The notes under the pieces are model-generated. The model ran no database searches and had not been told where the DNA came from. It saw only the letters and a program-made list of their open reading frames with translations. A stretch of DNA of 64,000 nucleotides from Amia ocellicauda (lineage: Eukaryota; Chordata; Actinopteri; Amiiformes; Amiidae): the NCBI RefSeq assembly GCF_036373705.1, contig NC_089856.1:29670298-29734297 (forward strand), written 5' to 3'. Positions 1 to 13,933 of the stretch are shown piece by piece; within the stretch, counting starts at the first letter, position 1; each line of letters opens with the position of its first letter. A program made the translations under genes and the position numbers.

Positions 1-3000
1 CCATTCCAAACCTGTTCTAAGGGTGTCGACAGAGTGATACAAAGAAGACGAAAAAAGGGGTGCAGAGAAACATTTCAGTTTTCTTTTCCACTCTCTTTTT
101 GGACATTGCCAGCACTGAGTTGGTAGTTGGAAGTCCAGGGCAACTTGGTGCAGGGCTGCTTCTCATCCCAGAGGGGGGGCACAAGGAATGTAAAGCCAAG
201 GTGCGGATATTTATGGATTGTTTTTCGGGCCTCAATGTATTGTTGAACTTTCAGAAATGACATGAAAATAAAAAAACATGCCACGCAAATGATGCAGAGA
301 AGTCGCTTCCGTATTTGTGCAAAGAGGAGCAGGAGGGGTAAAAATCCATTGCCTCGGCTCTGGCTCAGGCCTGGAGGACTGACTCCTCTCGACTCCCAGG
401 TCCATTTCTTTTCCTTTAAACAAAGGCTATGCCACACAGCCAGTGCTATCGTGTGGTTCATGACCGCAAAACACTTTACTGGTCCCATAAGACTTTAAAG
501 GATTCCTCATTGAGGAGAATCAAAATGAAGGAAGCTTCACAAGTGCCACTTTTCATCTTTATAGAGAAACTTGGAGGGAGTCTGTAGGCAAGTGGTAGCT
601 GAAGACTACAAATCAGTCTTTTGTAGGTGTCCCATGGGAATTAACGTCCAATACATATAAACAGGACATTATACATCAATTTTAGTACCCAAGGTTTAAG
701 AAAACAAACAAACAAAAACAATTGCGTTTATACACATAAAAACTGACATTTTCATAACATTACAAACATTTTTAAGACTTCAATTGCTTAGCAGTCCTTT
801 AAACAATAAAAAAATAAACATTAAATAAAGGATTAGCAAAGTAGATATAAAACCTATTATTCAGACAATACAAAAATACAATACACATATATATATATGC
901 AGGAAAAAAAAACATAAATAATGGTCCTGTCAGCTGTAGGCATTCCTGTGTAGTAAATGTGCCCTTACCTCTCAGACTTTTGGCAGTGGTTTCTGCGCAG
1001 TTCTCCCTCTATTTCTCTCCGCAGTATACGGACAGCCTGTGAATGCTAAAGAACAGCTTCTGTCACTTGCTCCACTGTGGGGGGAGAGTGAATTTCTCCT
1101 CCTGTGTCTTTCCACATCCAACCCCACCTCCCACCTCCACCCTCTCCCCATTCCCAGTCCACTGAGACCAGGCTCCCCCCAGCACCCTGCACAGGCCTTG
1201 CACAAACCTGAAATAACGAACCTGATCACTGAACCGCATATTCACTTCTGTCCGTCATCAAATCGGGGGAAAATCCCTCTTAAAATCAAACTATTACAAA
1301 GACTTAAGACTGATCTACTTAGTATTCAAAGCATTAAAAGAGTAACTTCCATATGCGGGACTTGCAATATGTCTTACCCTCCTCTCAGCTTTACATTCAA
1401 ACACAAATGGTCCTAGGTAGTGGGTATGTTTTTAAAGTCTATGCTGCAGTGGAATTACACATTAAATTTAAAAACAGCAGCTCATGGGGCATACCCGATA
1501 GACCTGATGAAGTGACAGTAAATGACCCTGCCGAGGGGCAATGCAGACAATAAAGTGACAGCTCTCTCCCAGAACATATCCTGGGTAAAAATGGCAAATG
1601 AGGGTTCACCAAAGCATAACATCCAGCTGCTTTGAACTGTATTCACTGCTGGCCTTCAGTGACCCCCCCCCCCCCCATCACTACGTCAAACATCAGACCT
1701 GTTAGTTGTCCCCTCACAGCCTGATTCTCCAAACATTACATTCATTCAATAGAACTGAAATTAAGATCCTCCCCTGTACTATAAGGATACATATTCCCTG
1801 AAGTCTGCAACCTGAACTTGGAGCACCTCAGAGCACCTAAGAAACAGAAGCAAGCAGTCTGGCATACCTTCATTTTTCCAGCTTTGTTTTGTTACAGCCG
1901 CAATCACGGGATTTATACAGCAAACTGCAGATTGGAGATCACACGTGGGACTCCGGAGGTTTACGCTAGAGGGAAACGTCGGCGACCCTGATGGCCTCTA
2001 AAAATCTAAAATCGTTAATACGCCTGTGGGGGGCTGAAGACGCTATTGTTAAAGAGGCAATGGCTCAAGGAGTCTGTGTAGAATCCAGTCTCAAACTGGA
2101 TTTTTCCTGCACTATGGATTGGGTCAGGGTGAGAGGGGGCATTAGCAGGATTGCTTCTTATACACGGGAAGAAAAATCAGGCTAGACGGCACATTACAGT
2201 TAATTCCACTTAAGAGACCAAATTCTGATTCCTACACCCTCTGCCAACCTTCTGTCGCAGGAAGATAACACTGGTGTAAGGCTGTGTGGTCTGGTACTTT
2301 TAAGCCGTGTACTGAGGATGACTCTGGTTAATGTGAAGACAGGGCTCTGGATTTGGTTCCAAGGAGACCCTGCAGCAAGGAGTTAATAAAGACAAAGGAG
2401 ATAAATTCACTACGTACCCTGCAGCGGAACAGTGACAGAAGCTCTTCTTGGCAAAGGTGGTGTGTTAAACCTGACACCCGCAGAAAACGCTTTGCCTGAA
2501 AAAATCTTTCACTTTTGCATTTTTCAGGAGAATGTTAATATTAACAACAACAACAAAAAAAACTTACTGACAAAATAGGAAGCTTGGTGTTCTTGCATAA
2601 TTGAATACAAAGGTTAAATTCACAAGGGGAAAAAACAGGAGCAAGTTTCCACCAATGGAAGACTTTTAAAGAAGGAAATAAGCATTGCAACAAAGAAAAA
2701 AAAGAAGCAGCTGTGGTATTCTGATATTTTTGCGGTTGTCACAATCCTACAGTTACCACCAAAAAGCAAAATTACAAAATGGGTTCAGGGCTCTCTCACT
2801 CTATAGAAGAGAGGAGTTCTAAATAATTAGACAAACTGCTCCTCTATGACTCTAAATTATAAGAATGGATCATGAATGAATTATAAAATGTTATTTAAAC
2901 TGTGATGTTACCTGTCGAGAGCCTTCATCGACAAGTACAATTTACTTACCTAAGATAAGAACCCTTGAGATAAACCATCTCATTAACCAGGAGTTTCCTG

Positions 3001-3731
3001 GTAGAATGTAAAGTTACATAATAACAATCAAAGACATTTTAACTATTCAGCTGTTCATAATTACTCTGAATATCAAAGGGAAAGCCTAACATACTATCAG
3101 CATGATCCTTAAAACACCTAAGGAATGAGTAGCCAAGGGATTTAAACAGTTACACTTTACCTTTCACAAACCTGCCCCCCGCTGCCATTTACAAACATAT
3201 TTGCATGATTTCTATAAGTAAACGTGAGGCACTAGTGTAAGGAGTCATTTCGTATAACTTGACTGACTAAGGTACTACTTCAACTGAGCAAAATAATACA
3301 TACAGATTACTTTAAAAATAAAAGAATAAACAAAAAGGAAAAAAAATAAACCAAAAACATCGGAATGGTTTTCTTGATCTAGTTAAACTTTTGCCTTTGC
3401 CTTTAATGCATGAAAGAAGTTAAAATACAAACACGTTGGACTGGAGCATTTAATGATCTACTATTACCCTTACCAAAAAAGTCCATATCTGAATTTAGTA
3501 GTGCAAACACACATTGGTCTCCCAGACCTCGTCAGCGAGGTTTTAACGCCGTTCTGGAGGTGGCGTCAGCAGTGGACCATTGCTCTCCAGGGTCCCCGAC
3601 GCATGCAGCCCATGCACTGCAGACATGCGTTTTGGTAAAGGTAAGCACAGCGAGGCTCCGGTTCCCCACTCACCTTTGACCCCTACAATCTCGGTTTAGA
3701 GTTAGTGTAAAAATGGAATGGTGTTACTTAC
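1..3731. other. abcc5 intron 5 (left end of window), no recognised exon
   Basis: No part of the expected next abcc5 exon (the segment after Gly-Pro in the first membrane domain) was found in any minus-strand frame. The stretch is AT-rich with a run of C at about 1663-1677. A patch at 3520-3660 is more GC- and CpG-rich and contains possible splice-like sites. A retained-intron message would add only about ten residues (VSNTIPFLH and a stop) after exon 5. The open frames here are short and unlike known proteins. Confidence 0.5.
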
Positions 3732-6700
3732 TGGTCCACAGAAGCCTGCGAGCTGTGTGATCATGAGGCAGAATATAGATAGGAGCAGCCTGGTGCGGCA
3801 GAACCTCCAGACCACGCTGTGTAAGGAGGCCTCTTCCCCACGGTTCTTCAGCTCTGCCTGCCACAGCCCCGAAAGCCTGCACACACAGCAACGCACTGTC
3901 AAACTGGGCACTGAATAAGCCATACTTCCCATCTCTTCCTCACACTCGCATTTTTAATACTATTATTTAACTTCCCAGTAAATCTTAAGTTTCATGTGCT
4001 GCAGCACATTTTATTGTCTGGTTCTTATTCATTGAATGCTGTACCAGACATTCTCAGGTCATGACCGGATGAGTTCCTTTCTCTTAAAAGGTAAGCTTGG
4101 TTAAAGAACTCTGCAGTTCCCCAAAAAAGATTAATTGGAGGCTACAGAAATGCAAGGCTCTTGACTAATGCTATTGGCTCAGATGAAAGGTAGAACAAAA
4201 TCTACAAGAAATGCAAACAGTTGTGGAGGTAGTTTGTTAAGAGATATTGTTTCTGGAATGTGGTTGGGTAGGGGTTTGAAAGTGTGTCAAAGGTAATAGC
4301 TGCAATAACATGATCAAGGCACATACGGCCCAGCCCAAGCCCAGGAAACTGACCTCCTGCTGTTGTGCTCTGAGCTCTCCCACTTGGACACTGCCCAGAT
4401 GTCCTCCATGAAGAGCTGTCCTTTCTTATAAGCTTTGATGGCTAAAGGAGTGAGCCAGTTGAAGGTCATGAAGGAGAACAGACCAACATTGTCCACAGGG
4501 TGCACGTGTCTGAAAAAACAAAACACTTATTGGCTTGCACTGAACATGACAACATGCTAACATGAATATCTGCTGACACTTTACAATAATGGGCCCCAAT
4601 TCTTACCGAATTATGTCATATGATTGCTTCACACACTTCCACGAGTTCTGATGTTGATCATATGTGACTTTCCACCACAAAACCAATTTTCAAAAATTAG
4701 ATTACTTTATGCGATTGAGTTACATTATTGCCTTATAATGATCTATAACTTAAGATATGTTAATTCCTCATAAAGTTATAACATTTTAAAGTCCCACTAC
4801 TTTTAGTTAAAGATACGTTCACATTCTCCTCATAACCTCCTTAGCAACATACACTTCTAACCATCCAATTCACATGACATTTGGCATACATATTCCTCAC
4901 AATATAATGTAAATGTAGTTTTAAAGTTAACAGTGTGCCTCAATGGGATTTTGAAAAATCAAAATTTGAAGTATTCATACTATTAAATGCTTTTACTGAA
5001 CTTAAGCACGTGATAGTGTTATATTTTTGTTTAAAATGACACAGCAAAATCTATGGTGTTAAATTTACTGTTAAAATATAGTTTATAAAAACTGTTGTTT
5101 CAACACTTGGGTTAAACTGACACTCTTGAGAGTCACTAATACTGGGTGTCCAAATAAAGAGTGTTGATTTTACACTGTACTGGTGTAAAACCAAATAACT
5201 TACCATTCCCATAATGCATTGTGGTAGTTTCCTGAATCATTTTTTTTTTTCTTAATACTTGTATAAATGTTAATTATTGTAAAGGAATTATTGTTTGATG
5301 GTCAAATGTGTCTTTACCCGCCAATATATGTATATTCGTGTTTTTCTACCCTAATGAGTGCAAACTTATCTCTTTGAGTCAACACCTATCATAATCTTTG
5401 TCTATTTCTCTGCTTGTGGTGGTGCTTGTAAAAACTAGGCATGACCAGTCTGCATGTCTGAATGGGTCTGGGCATTTACTTACTGAAAAATTAATTGTAA
5501 AACCAATGAAATTACTTTGTTTAAGGTTATATACATATATTAAACAAAGGACTGCTAGATTTTACTACACATTATCAGTGCTACACATGCACACATTTCT
5601 GATCATCCAGAGCAGGGGTAGTCAATAGACAGACCACGAGAATAATTGTAATAGATTTTTTTTAAATGTACTGTTACGGAGGTTTGTTGCACTCAGTGCT
5701 TTTTATTGTGTTGTACCTAGTAGCAGCCCTTCCTGGTTATTAGCAGAAAGGATGTAACATATTCATATAGGACGTCCTATATAGACCCCGTGATCCAATT
5801 AGTTAGTGAGTTGATTGCTCGCAGATTCCTGGTTCGGGCGTCTCTATACGCGGTCTGGACTGGGGCAAGAGCGGGACTTTGTACTCGTCAAAAACACAGG
5901 TATTCAGTTTGTTTTCCTGATTTCTATTAATAAATAGCAGATCGTTTGATGTGTGGACATATTTCAACCTCGCCTCCAAAGTATAAAAGTGCATACACAC
6001 GACCAGGGAGGGGGCTCATGGTGCCATAGCTTGTGTTCACCTAGAAACTCCTACATCAGTGGTGCAAACAGCTGATTTCCAATGCAGACGCGTATTTCTA
6101 GCAGGAGCACAAATCGAGAGTTGTGCATCCTCACCCGTTTCAATTACAGAGACCCACCGACATAGATCTAAGATTGACAAGCACCAGCATCCGCGTCTAG
6201 TTTGCATGTATAATGTCGGTTGATTTGTGATTTTTCACTGGTGATATGTGGTTAAGTCCAAATCTGTCTGATTTCATGGAGATTCTCCTCTTTCCATCTT
6301 TTGGGGGAGGACTCCCGAACCCCCCGCACTGAATTTCTCAATCCTCTTTGCCCTCATTTTGCAACATTAATTTTGAACAGTGGACAGTGATAAAGGGAAG
6401 TGGTAAAGACTTTAATCTAATTAATACTTAACTTGCATCTATTTAAATGTTTTCTTTGTGTACTTTGTCAAATTAATGAACTAAATATAAGCAACAGGGT
6501 ATATTACTCTGATCCAGAGTGTAACAGATCCAGAGAAACAAATCCAGTGGTATTGCTACTTATCGTTCAATTGATAAAAGCAGAGTAAACAGGGTTTTAT
6601 CACTTTACTGGAGTAACACAATGAGAATGTTTTAACACTAATGAGAGTAAAATTTGTAAGTGTTAAGTGTTAATTACCCCATAGTGCTAAATGTAATCAA

Positions 6701-9700
6701 CACTGTTGAGAGTAGTGCAGTGTTACATTTATACACGCAATAGAGTGAAAACACTGGAAATTTAACACTGGTGCAAGAGTAACTTAACACTTTTCAGTCT
6801 TTAAGATTGAAATAAATACTGTTTTTTTTTTAGTGTGCTTACAATGGTATAAGTAGTTTTTCTGTATTAAGTAAATACTAGTTTATAAAACATGAATTGT
6901 TATCTAATCGCTGCCTTCACCAGCTGGAGCACTAAACTTTTAAGTATATTTTGTTATGATAATCATACATTTTGCATGCAATACAAAACTTTGGTTTCAA
7001 AAACAAAATCTGTACCTTCAAGTGACATGCACCTGCTTAATGTGGGATTGTAAATGTACAGAAATGTATCTAGAAAACAAAATCATGTGAAATGAATATG
7101 TAATAAGGGAAAATAACAAAGGCAGAGTTAACATATGTGTTTTGACCTTACTCAAGACAATATGCTTGAGTCACAAATGAAACGACCCTCTCCCTCTCGG
7201 GGTTTACATGGTTTTAGTTTATTGTACTCAGGACGAGCTGCTGTTTACCCGACATCATGAAAAGTAAGGGCAAAGGAGTGTCTTGTGCCTTGCATCATTG
7301 TTTAATAATTTGTTTTCCTGATCTTACCAGAATGGTTCTTCACGTCACTGCTAGCAAGCCGTGAAAATAAACATTTTATAAAATTAGGATTACAACACGA
7401 TATACAGTACTGAACAGTGCACAACAGAGCCAAAACTATAGTGAGCATAATAAGAATAGGAAAAAAAGGCATTCCGCATTGCCATTAACCTGAATAATAA
7501 TAAATGGACCAGTTATCTTGCAATTTTAAATGTAATGGTATATACACTTATCACAGACAGTAGCTTCTGCACGTAAACTGTGGGCTTACATGTGGAAATG
7601 GGTGTTTTTCTTGTGTTTTCGTCAATTTTACGCCACTTACTAGAGTATCTGGGATTGACCCTGTCCTTCTCTGTGGCTGTATACCTATATTAAATACCTT
7701 CTGGTTGCTCTGCTTGAGCAAGCAGATTGAAATGACACCGTACATGGCAAGAGGAAAATCTGAGCTTTGTTCTGATACCAAACATCACAGCTTTCGCACT
7801 GGTATGACACACAACTATTAAGCTTAAGTGACTGAACTTACCATTTTTTTGGTATTCTTCAAGAAATGTCCAGTTTATAGCACATACATATTATATTTGA
7901 TAACTTTTTTAACTGAAATTGAAAGTTAAGATGTTCTAGTATATGAACACTGAAAACTCAGAATTGATTATATAGACCCTTTTTGACTACATTTCCCTAT
8001 ATCGAGAATACTGTATTTGTGGTGGTGCGTCATGTATGTAAAATCCCTATACTCAAACCTAGTCTGTAACCCTAACCCTAACCCTGTAATACATGCCATT
8101 AAGAGCAGAACTCAGATGAAGTATTCATGTGTTATGCATACATCAATTAATTATGAATTGTTGCCCATTATTGAAAAATGTAACCGAAAGTCTCCATGAG
8201 TACATGTTTAAGTTCAGGTGTTTTCAGATTGTTCTGCTTGCTTACTTTTTAGTGGTGCGAAAGGGCTTGAGGAGGCCAAGGCTGTGATGATATTTGCCCC
8301 GATGCCTGTCCTCCTCCAGCTCTTTGAGGTAGGAGGGTACCGTGCTGTCCAGGGGCAGGCCCTCGGCCCGTGCTGCGGTCTCCAAGGCATCCTGACACAC
8401 GGAACGCTGCAGAAGAGACAGACGCTTCACTGTAAGCTCAAGGTTTGTCTTTCACAGTTGATGTAAAACATATGCACTACAGGCAAGACAAAAAAAGGAA
8501 TCAATACAGATACCTTTCTTTGGAGTGTAATGTGGCATTGATTAAATAGATATACATTTAAAAATAATTAATTTAATGTAATTTCAGGCATTCTGCCAAC
8601 AGTTACCACACAGAATACAGACTGGCACAGAAGCTCAGGAAGAAATTGCTCAGTAATTCTACACTAGCCTTTCAGATTTTTTTTTTTTTAAAGCTCTCTG
8701 TACCATGTTTTTGCACATTGCATCCGATACACTGGCCGAAAATACATCAAGATGAACACACTTATCTGGGCGTGTCGTCTAGTACCTTGGATTGAAAACG
8801 TAATTTCAGCAAAGCAAAGCATATAACGAGTTCTGGTTGTCTTCACCCAATAACAAGCACATTTTTTCAAGCCTTCATTTCATTACACAGAATACATTAT
8901 CTGCAGGAATTCCATGTGAAACGCAAACAAGATATTTCTGCCCTATCCAACCCTCGTATACACTGGGGTATAGGCTACATGGTTTTACTGCATGTTTTGC
9001 ACATAGATGGCAAGAAGCTGTCTGTTATCAGCATCCACTGTACATGCTGCAATTTAAAACCTGTTCAGGAAATTACAGGGCAGCCAGCTGTGACCTTAGT
9101 CTCCAGGGATTATTATTAGTGATAAAACAAATCTGCTGAACTACACAAGCATTCAGTTTGGATTTTATGGGACACTTTGGCTCTGGAAGCATGCAATAGA
9201 GGGTTTTACTTTTTGGATGTTTTTGCTTCAAAGTAGAACTCACATTAGGGAATGAAAAATGGCAGGGACAGTTTACTCCCAGTCCACAGAAAACAGTAGC
9301 CGGCTTTCCCTCTCTCTTCATAAGAACTGACAGTGGTTTGAATCAAGAAAAGGTTGTGTGGCTGTTCTTTTCTGTGTTTTATATTAACTCAAGAACCTCT
9401 TTAAGCACCCCAGGGCAGTGTGTTACAAAATGAGATGGTGAGATCCAGGCTCATAAAACAGGCACATTAGTAGCATTGACCTCAATCTAATTATAGTGAA
9501 GTCAGCTCATTTTAATTAGTTGTTGGTAGAAAAACCCCAAAAAGCAGATGAAGCTGGCATTTTAAATTAACCCTCTCTCAGCATGAGCATACATGTTATT
9601 ACAAGCAGCATCTCACCAGCACAAGGTTAAAAAGTGACAACTGTGTGCACAAATCAACATTTCCCTCACAAATAAGCAAGCACTTCAGATGCAGTAGAAA

Positions 9701-12154
9701 CAATACTGTTCCCCAAAAAAGACCTTCTTATAAAGAGTATACATTAACATATTTTGTTCTCATGACAGTTATGCTGTATTTGGAATACAATGAAAATAAA
9801 TACAAGATTCCATGCTTGAGAACATATCATGCAGTTGTGGCTTTGAGCGAGAGTCCTCTGCAGCTAATGCAGTGCCCTGGAGCTCATTTGGTTCAGATCA
9901 AGCTCCAGGCTTTCATGTTTGCATTGTCAACTCATGTGAAACACGACAAATGGGAAAACCAAACTTTTGCCTCCAGAGAGAGATTTATGTTCAATCAAAA
10001 GGAATGTATTACAAGCAGCTGCACAGAAGAAGTTCAAGAGGTGATCTCAAGAAGTCTTAAAAAAGTTAAGAAATACAGGCACTTTTATGCAGACCAGACA
10101 GGAGAGGAAGATAACAGGGCAAACGTCTGTCCCGTGATGAGTGGCAGTTTAGTTTCTGCCTGACAACTTGTGAGGAACAACCATATATGGTTGAACAGGG
10201 GCAAATGTAAGGCATATGTAATGTTGAATATTAGGGGGGCTTGGATGATTTATCATGCCCAAATTGCTGTTGAAAACTGGTTCTTATCAGACCCCGTTCA
10301 TCTGGATATCAGGGATGAAATATAGCACAGTAAGACAGTGACATTGTTGAGACAAACGTACAAAAAAGACATTCAGTTCTTCACCTGCCTCACCTTAATG
10401 TTGGTAAAACAGGAACAACTTGTACAGATTTTTATTTACTGCACTTTGTAATGTTTTGAAAAGGTTTCGTACGAGAACTGAAAGTCAACCTGGGTATGGG
10501 TTCCGTTTAATAAATAAATAAATATTATTGTCATAATAACGCAGCTCTAAACTGAACGTGAAAGGCAGAACTATGTAGTATACTGGATTTTAGTTTACTG
10601 AAAACAAATATTCAAAGTATACATACAATTTCAATCTAAATAGTTTTGTCATGAAAACACTTGCCTTCATTCTGTGTATTTTCATAATAGGCTGTGAAAC
10701 CAGCAAAACAACATCAAGAAAATTAGATACCAAAATGGCTGTGAAACAGTCATTGGGCTGACGTCAAGGTAATATATTTTTAATGTTGACACTGAAAATG
10801 CTGTTCTCTTCCTTCCACTCTCTAAATAGAAGATGGAATACTGGTTTCTTTGTTTATTTCTAACAGAGATAGGGAAACCAAGGAGGAACTAGACATCACG
10901 AGTCATTCATTCTGCAAAGGGCTGGTGGAATTCTACTTCCTGCATGCATTCAAGTGAATTAAAAAACAACCAAAAAAAAGCTCCTTATTTAAAGGCTTTC
11001 ATCATGCCTGATTCATAGCAGTAGTCTGCTCTCTAGCTTCTCTCTGTATGTGCTGGGCTGCCAGCCCACAGTCACGTTTTGCTAATGCTCTCACGTTGCA
11101 CAAACACACAGCAAGAGAGAACACTTCAGTGTCAAACAGCCAATTGTGCTTCCAGTGAGAGAGTAAAATCATTGCTGCCTAGACTGCCACTGGTTGTTCA
11201 AGCAGGCCGAGAGCCAATTGGAAAGCTGCAGTTATGTAAATAATTAAACCCAGGCAGAGCAGGCCGCTATTGGTGGAGAGGTTGCCAGTCTGGTAGCCAA
11301 TGGTCACATGGCAGTGTTTAGAGAGGGTCTCCGGGGAAGAGGCAGCAGAGAGGCTCTGTAGGCAGGGAGACCAGTGCAGTCTCAGTCACATCCTGCTGAC
11401 TGTGACAGGATAGATAGCAGTACCCACATAACAACAATAAACCACACTACTCCAGAACCGACTCCAGTAAAACAGCTGAAAAAGGCCAAGATTTCAGGGG
11501 TGGCTAGTTTTGGGCTATGCCCAGATATGTTATGGAAAGCTGATGAAATTCAATACCTTTTCCATCCAGTACAAGACCTGTGCTTTCTCAGTCTCTCTTT
11601 ATCATGCAACTAAACAAAGCATTCCGTTTTTCAAAACACTAATAACTGCAATTGAATTAGATAATGTGTTACATAAAGGTCAAGGAAAATAGTAATTATT
11701 ACAGGATGTATCAAAAAGCATTGATCAAAGTGTACCACATGAAGACCACACAGCAGAACTGAGCACATTGCTGTAGCATTAAGTTTAAGTAAAATTAATT
11801 TATTGTGGTTGATTAGAATACAATAACATACAACATACTGCAATAAATGTAGTCATACTTCAATCACAAAAGCACTATAAATTAAACCACATTTACAATA
11901 CAGGTTTTCATTGAGACTGCAGAAGCTACATATAGTTGGGCCTAAAGGATGCAAATCCATATACACACTGCCTGACAACACTCTATAAAGTACACCCCCA
12001 AAATTTAAAGATTTTTGCTTTACTTTCAAGTTAGACTGACCTTTGAGAGTTTGAACTGGCCATTATCCTTGGGCTGTGGAGTCTCTCTGCTGGGCACTCC
12101 CCTGTATTCAGGGCTGGGGAGCACGTAGTCCTTTTCCAACTCAAGGTCTTTCAT
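3732..12154 (-). CDS. abcc5: abcc5, 5' part: exons 2-5 of ATP-binding cassette transporter C5 (MRP5), partial
   Basis: Coding exons read on the minus strand are 12154-12041 (start ATG, MKDLELEKDYVLPSP), 8406-8246 (CQDALETAARAEG), 4509-4354 (HPVDNVGLFSFMTFNWL) and 3876-3732 (LWQAELKNRGEE, then LSIFCLMITQLAGF). Each is bounded by AG/GT sites and the phases join to 192 codons ending at Gly-Pro. The order and motifs match the N-terminal cytosolic region and first transmembrane helix of vertebrate ABCC5, a plasma-membrane exporter of cyclic nucleotides and organic anions (family knowledge). The start is the family's conserved MKD. A 5' untranslated leader probably begins at the AG at about 12161. 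The transmembrane core and both nucleotide-binding domains must lie left of base 1. Exon 5 ends in a perfect GTAAGT donor, but no recognisable next exon lies between 1 and 3731. Identity is certain; the exact 5' leader is not. Confidence 0.95.
5095..5195. repeat. AACACT/AGTGTT-rich miniature-element remnant (first block)
   Basis: Words such as AACACTTGGGTTAAACTGAC, GAGTGTTGATTTTACACTG and GGTGTAAAACC occur in close succession and in opposite orientations. This composition is typical of old non-autonomous DNA elements in fish. The family and edges are not determined. Confidence 0.4.
6530..6800. repeat. AACACT/AGTGTT-rich miniature-element remnant (second block)
   Basis: Repeated words (AACACTAATGAGAGTAAAA, AACACTGTTGAGAGTAGTG, TTAACACTGGTGCAAGAGTA) occur about every 50-70 bp. 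They look like the block at 5.1 kb and may be a second copy or the other end of a larger element. Confidence 0.4.
8067..8086 (+). repeat. Short telomere-like (TAACCC)n tract
   Basis: Three consecutive TAACCC units sit in the abcc5 intron. The tract is short enough to be chance or a scar of break repair. Confidence 0.6.
8407..12040. other. abcc5 intron 2
   Basis: This 3.6-kb intron has no recognised exon. A 172-codon open frame on the plus strand (9645-10163) has no recognisable motif and is treated as chance. A patch at 11040-11400 is somewhat GC-richer with CCAAT-like words (AGCCAATTG, TAGCCAATGG) and might be a regulatory element, but nothing firm can be said. Confidence 0.45.
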
Positions 12155-13750
12155 TTTCGCTGACCAACATAGGACCACAGATACTCTATATCTGTACACG
12201 TACTCACAATATGACACTGAATGGAAAAAAAAAAAAATCAGAATCAACCACACACACAAAAAGTTTCCATAATGCAACATTTTTTTAACTGCCTGCTGGA
12301 CAGTAACTATTAATTTTTGGTTTCAATTAACTCATTCTTAAATTCTGATATTTCACAATTCCATAACACTAAATTATGATAAACAGAAGCCAAATCAACT
12401 ACAAATGTGCCATACGGAGGACTTGAATACATCTTAATTTATGAAAACAGAATGTAAAGCATTGTCAAAGACTGAAAGGACTTCTTTTAATGACATTGTT
12501 GATGGTCTCCGTCTATAGAAGACCGAAAATCTGCCCATTTCTTGCGAAAAGACCATTCTGGTTATCTTTGTAAAGGTGACCCTGCCTCTGTTTTCTGTAT
12601 GAATTGCAAAGTGCTGCAGTATTTCATCAAACCAGGCCAGGTAAGGTGAGAGACGGGGTTGTATTTGAAATAATTCAGGAGAGGTCTGCACTGCAGTGTC
12701 CGCCTTCACATCCCAGCAATGATGCGCAACTTAACCGGAGCATTAGTGGTTTCCAATACGTAACCCGACTCCATATTCCCAACCAACACACACAAACACA
12801 CAAAGTACTGAAATCGTGGGTTAATATATATAAACAAGCAGATCTGAAATAAATGAAGGAGACACCGAAGAGCAATTTCCTCACACATCGAACTACACGT
12901 GAACAGCTAGTGATGTAAAAGGACGCATCATCGAGTTAAATGATCATGTAAATTTAATTCGCCTGTACTGTAGCTGGTTCCTAGACATGTATAGATCCCT
13001 ATGAGTTCACGCATGACTACTCGCCCCTGCAAGCTTTACACCCCTTTCCGAGAAAACCTTTAGCTTTTGTGGAAACAAAAGCTTGCAGAGACAATGCTCT
13101 TGTGTTATTAAATCTGTATGTTCTGCTGTGCATGTCTCTGCGGAGCTGTCCGGATTCAAATATTACACAAACAGGTACAGGATGTTATGGACACTTTGAC
13201 GGTAAATGCACCCTTCTAAATATCCGTTTAAGTTGTGCATTAGCAAATGGGTATATATTGCAGTACATCTGCAGTACAGAGTGTGTGTACGTTAGCGCTA
13301 CACATACATACATTGGTGTAGTGCAACAGTCATGGTGTATTTGTTCAGATTTTTTCTTAATCCGTCTTGTGACTAAAAACACGCTTACGTTAATACATAT
13401 GTAGATGATGGATAAACAGAGCACATTTTGTTTACAAATAGATTTTTGTTTTAGCTCGATATAATCTAATTTAAAATTAAATTTAAAATAAATAGTTATT
13501 CCAGTAAAAATATCAGTTAAGCATCTTAAAGCTTTATGGTGTATAGTGTATTACCCCACGGTCGTTTTTTTTTTTTTTTTTTTTTTTTTCCCCTCATACA
13601 GGCATCCTTTTATTATAACATAATTGTTTCTTGTAACGGGACTATGCTATAAAAAACAATAGCCTTTAAAATGACAAGCCACGATAATGTTAGAACTTCA
13701 CTATTTGATATGACTTAATGCCCATTTTATTTCCTTAGCAACACATACCT
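12155..13750. other. abcc5 intron 1 with a long poly-T run
   Basis: No coding exon was seen. A run of about 26 T lies at 13565-13590, possibly the A-tail of an old minus-strand retroposon insertion. Confidence 0.45.
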
Positions 13751-13860
13751 GCCGCCCAGCTTTCTCTTGCCGCAGATCCCAATCAACTGCTCGCAGAAAA
13801 CAACCTCTATATAAAGAAGCCGCTGTGAGCTCGCGAACAGGGACTCTCACAGGGAAATGT
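13751..13860 (-). promoter_or_regulatory. abcc5: Probable non-coding first exon and promoter of abcc5
   Basis: On the minus strand a strong donor (GGCAG|GTATGTG) ends a stretch at 13751. It lies about 1.6 kb upstream of the exon that carries the abcc5 start codon. The sequence just upstream (13750-14100) is richer in CpG than its surroundings. This fits the untranslated exon 1 known in ABCC5 genes. The exon's upper limit and the transcription start are guesses. Confidence 0.5.
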
Positions 13861-13914
13861 AGTTTGTTACTAAAAGCTCACAACGGCTTTTGCCTTTACA
13901 TGCATTTAAATAAA

Positions 13915-13933
13915 ACTACAGTTCCCAGAAACC
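13915..13933 (+). promoter_or_regulatory. ZNF143/STAF-type promoter motif near abcc5
   Basis: The bases read ACTACAGTTCCCAGAAACC, close to the vertebrate ZNF143 (SBS) consensus ACTACAATTCCCAGAATGC. The motif lies about 60 bp beyond the likely abcc5 first exon, a normal position for this factor at CpG promoters. Binding itself is inferred. Confidence 0.5.

Larger units (their letters stand above)
4510..8245. other. abcc5 intron 3, with AGTGTT-rich repeat blocks
   Basis: This is intronic and AT-rich. Two patches (about 5095-5195 and 6530-6800) are dense in AACACT/AGTGTT words in both orientations, as in fish miniature inverted-repeat elements. At 8067-8086 there are three TAACCC units. No exon was seen. 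Confidence 0.5.

Noticed and set aside
75-488. 137-codon minus-strand frame with a hydrophobic stretch at the left edge
   Set aside because: It does not match any part of ABCC5 and lacks splice-consistent borders.
5609-5640. CAGGGGTAGTCAATAG, like an hAT end
   Set aside because: No inverse end or target duplication found within the next kilobase.
5795-5845. tRNA-like GGTTCGGGC word, possible SINE head
   Set aside because: The A box is poor and no cloverleaf can be drawn; probably chance.
9645-10163. 172-codon open frame on the plus strand in the abcc5 intron
   Set aside because: No recognisable domain, AT-rich composition with no codon pattern, antisense to the gene and without splice or promoter support; a chance frame.
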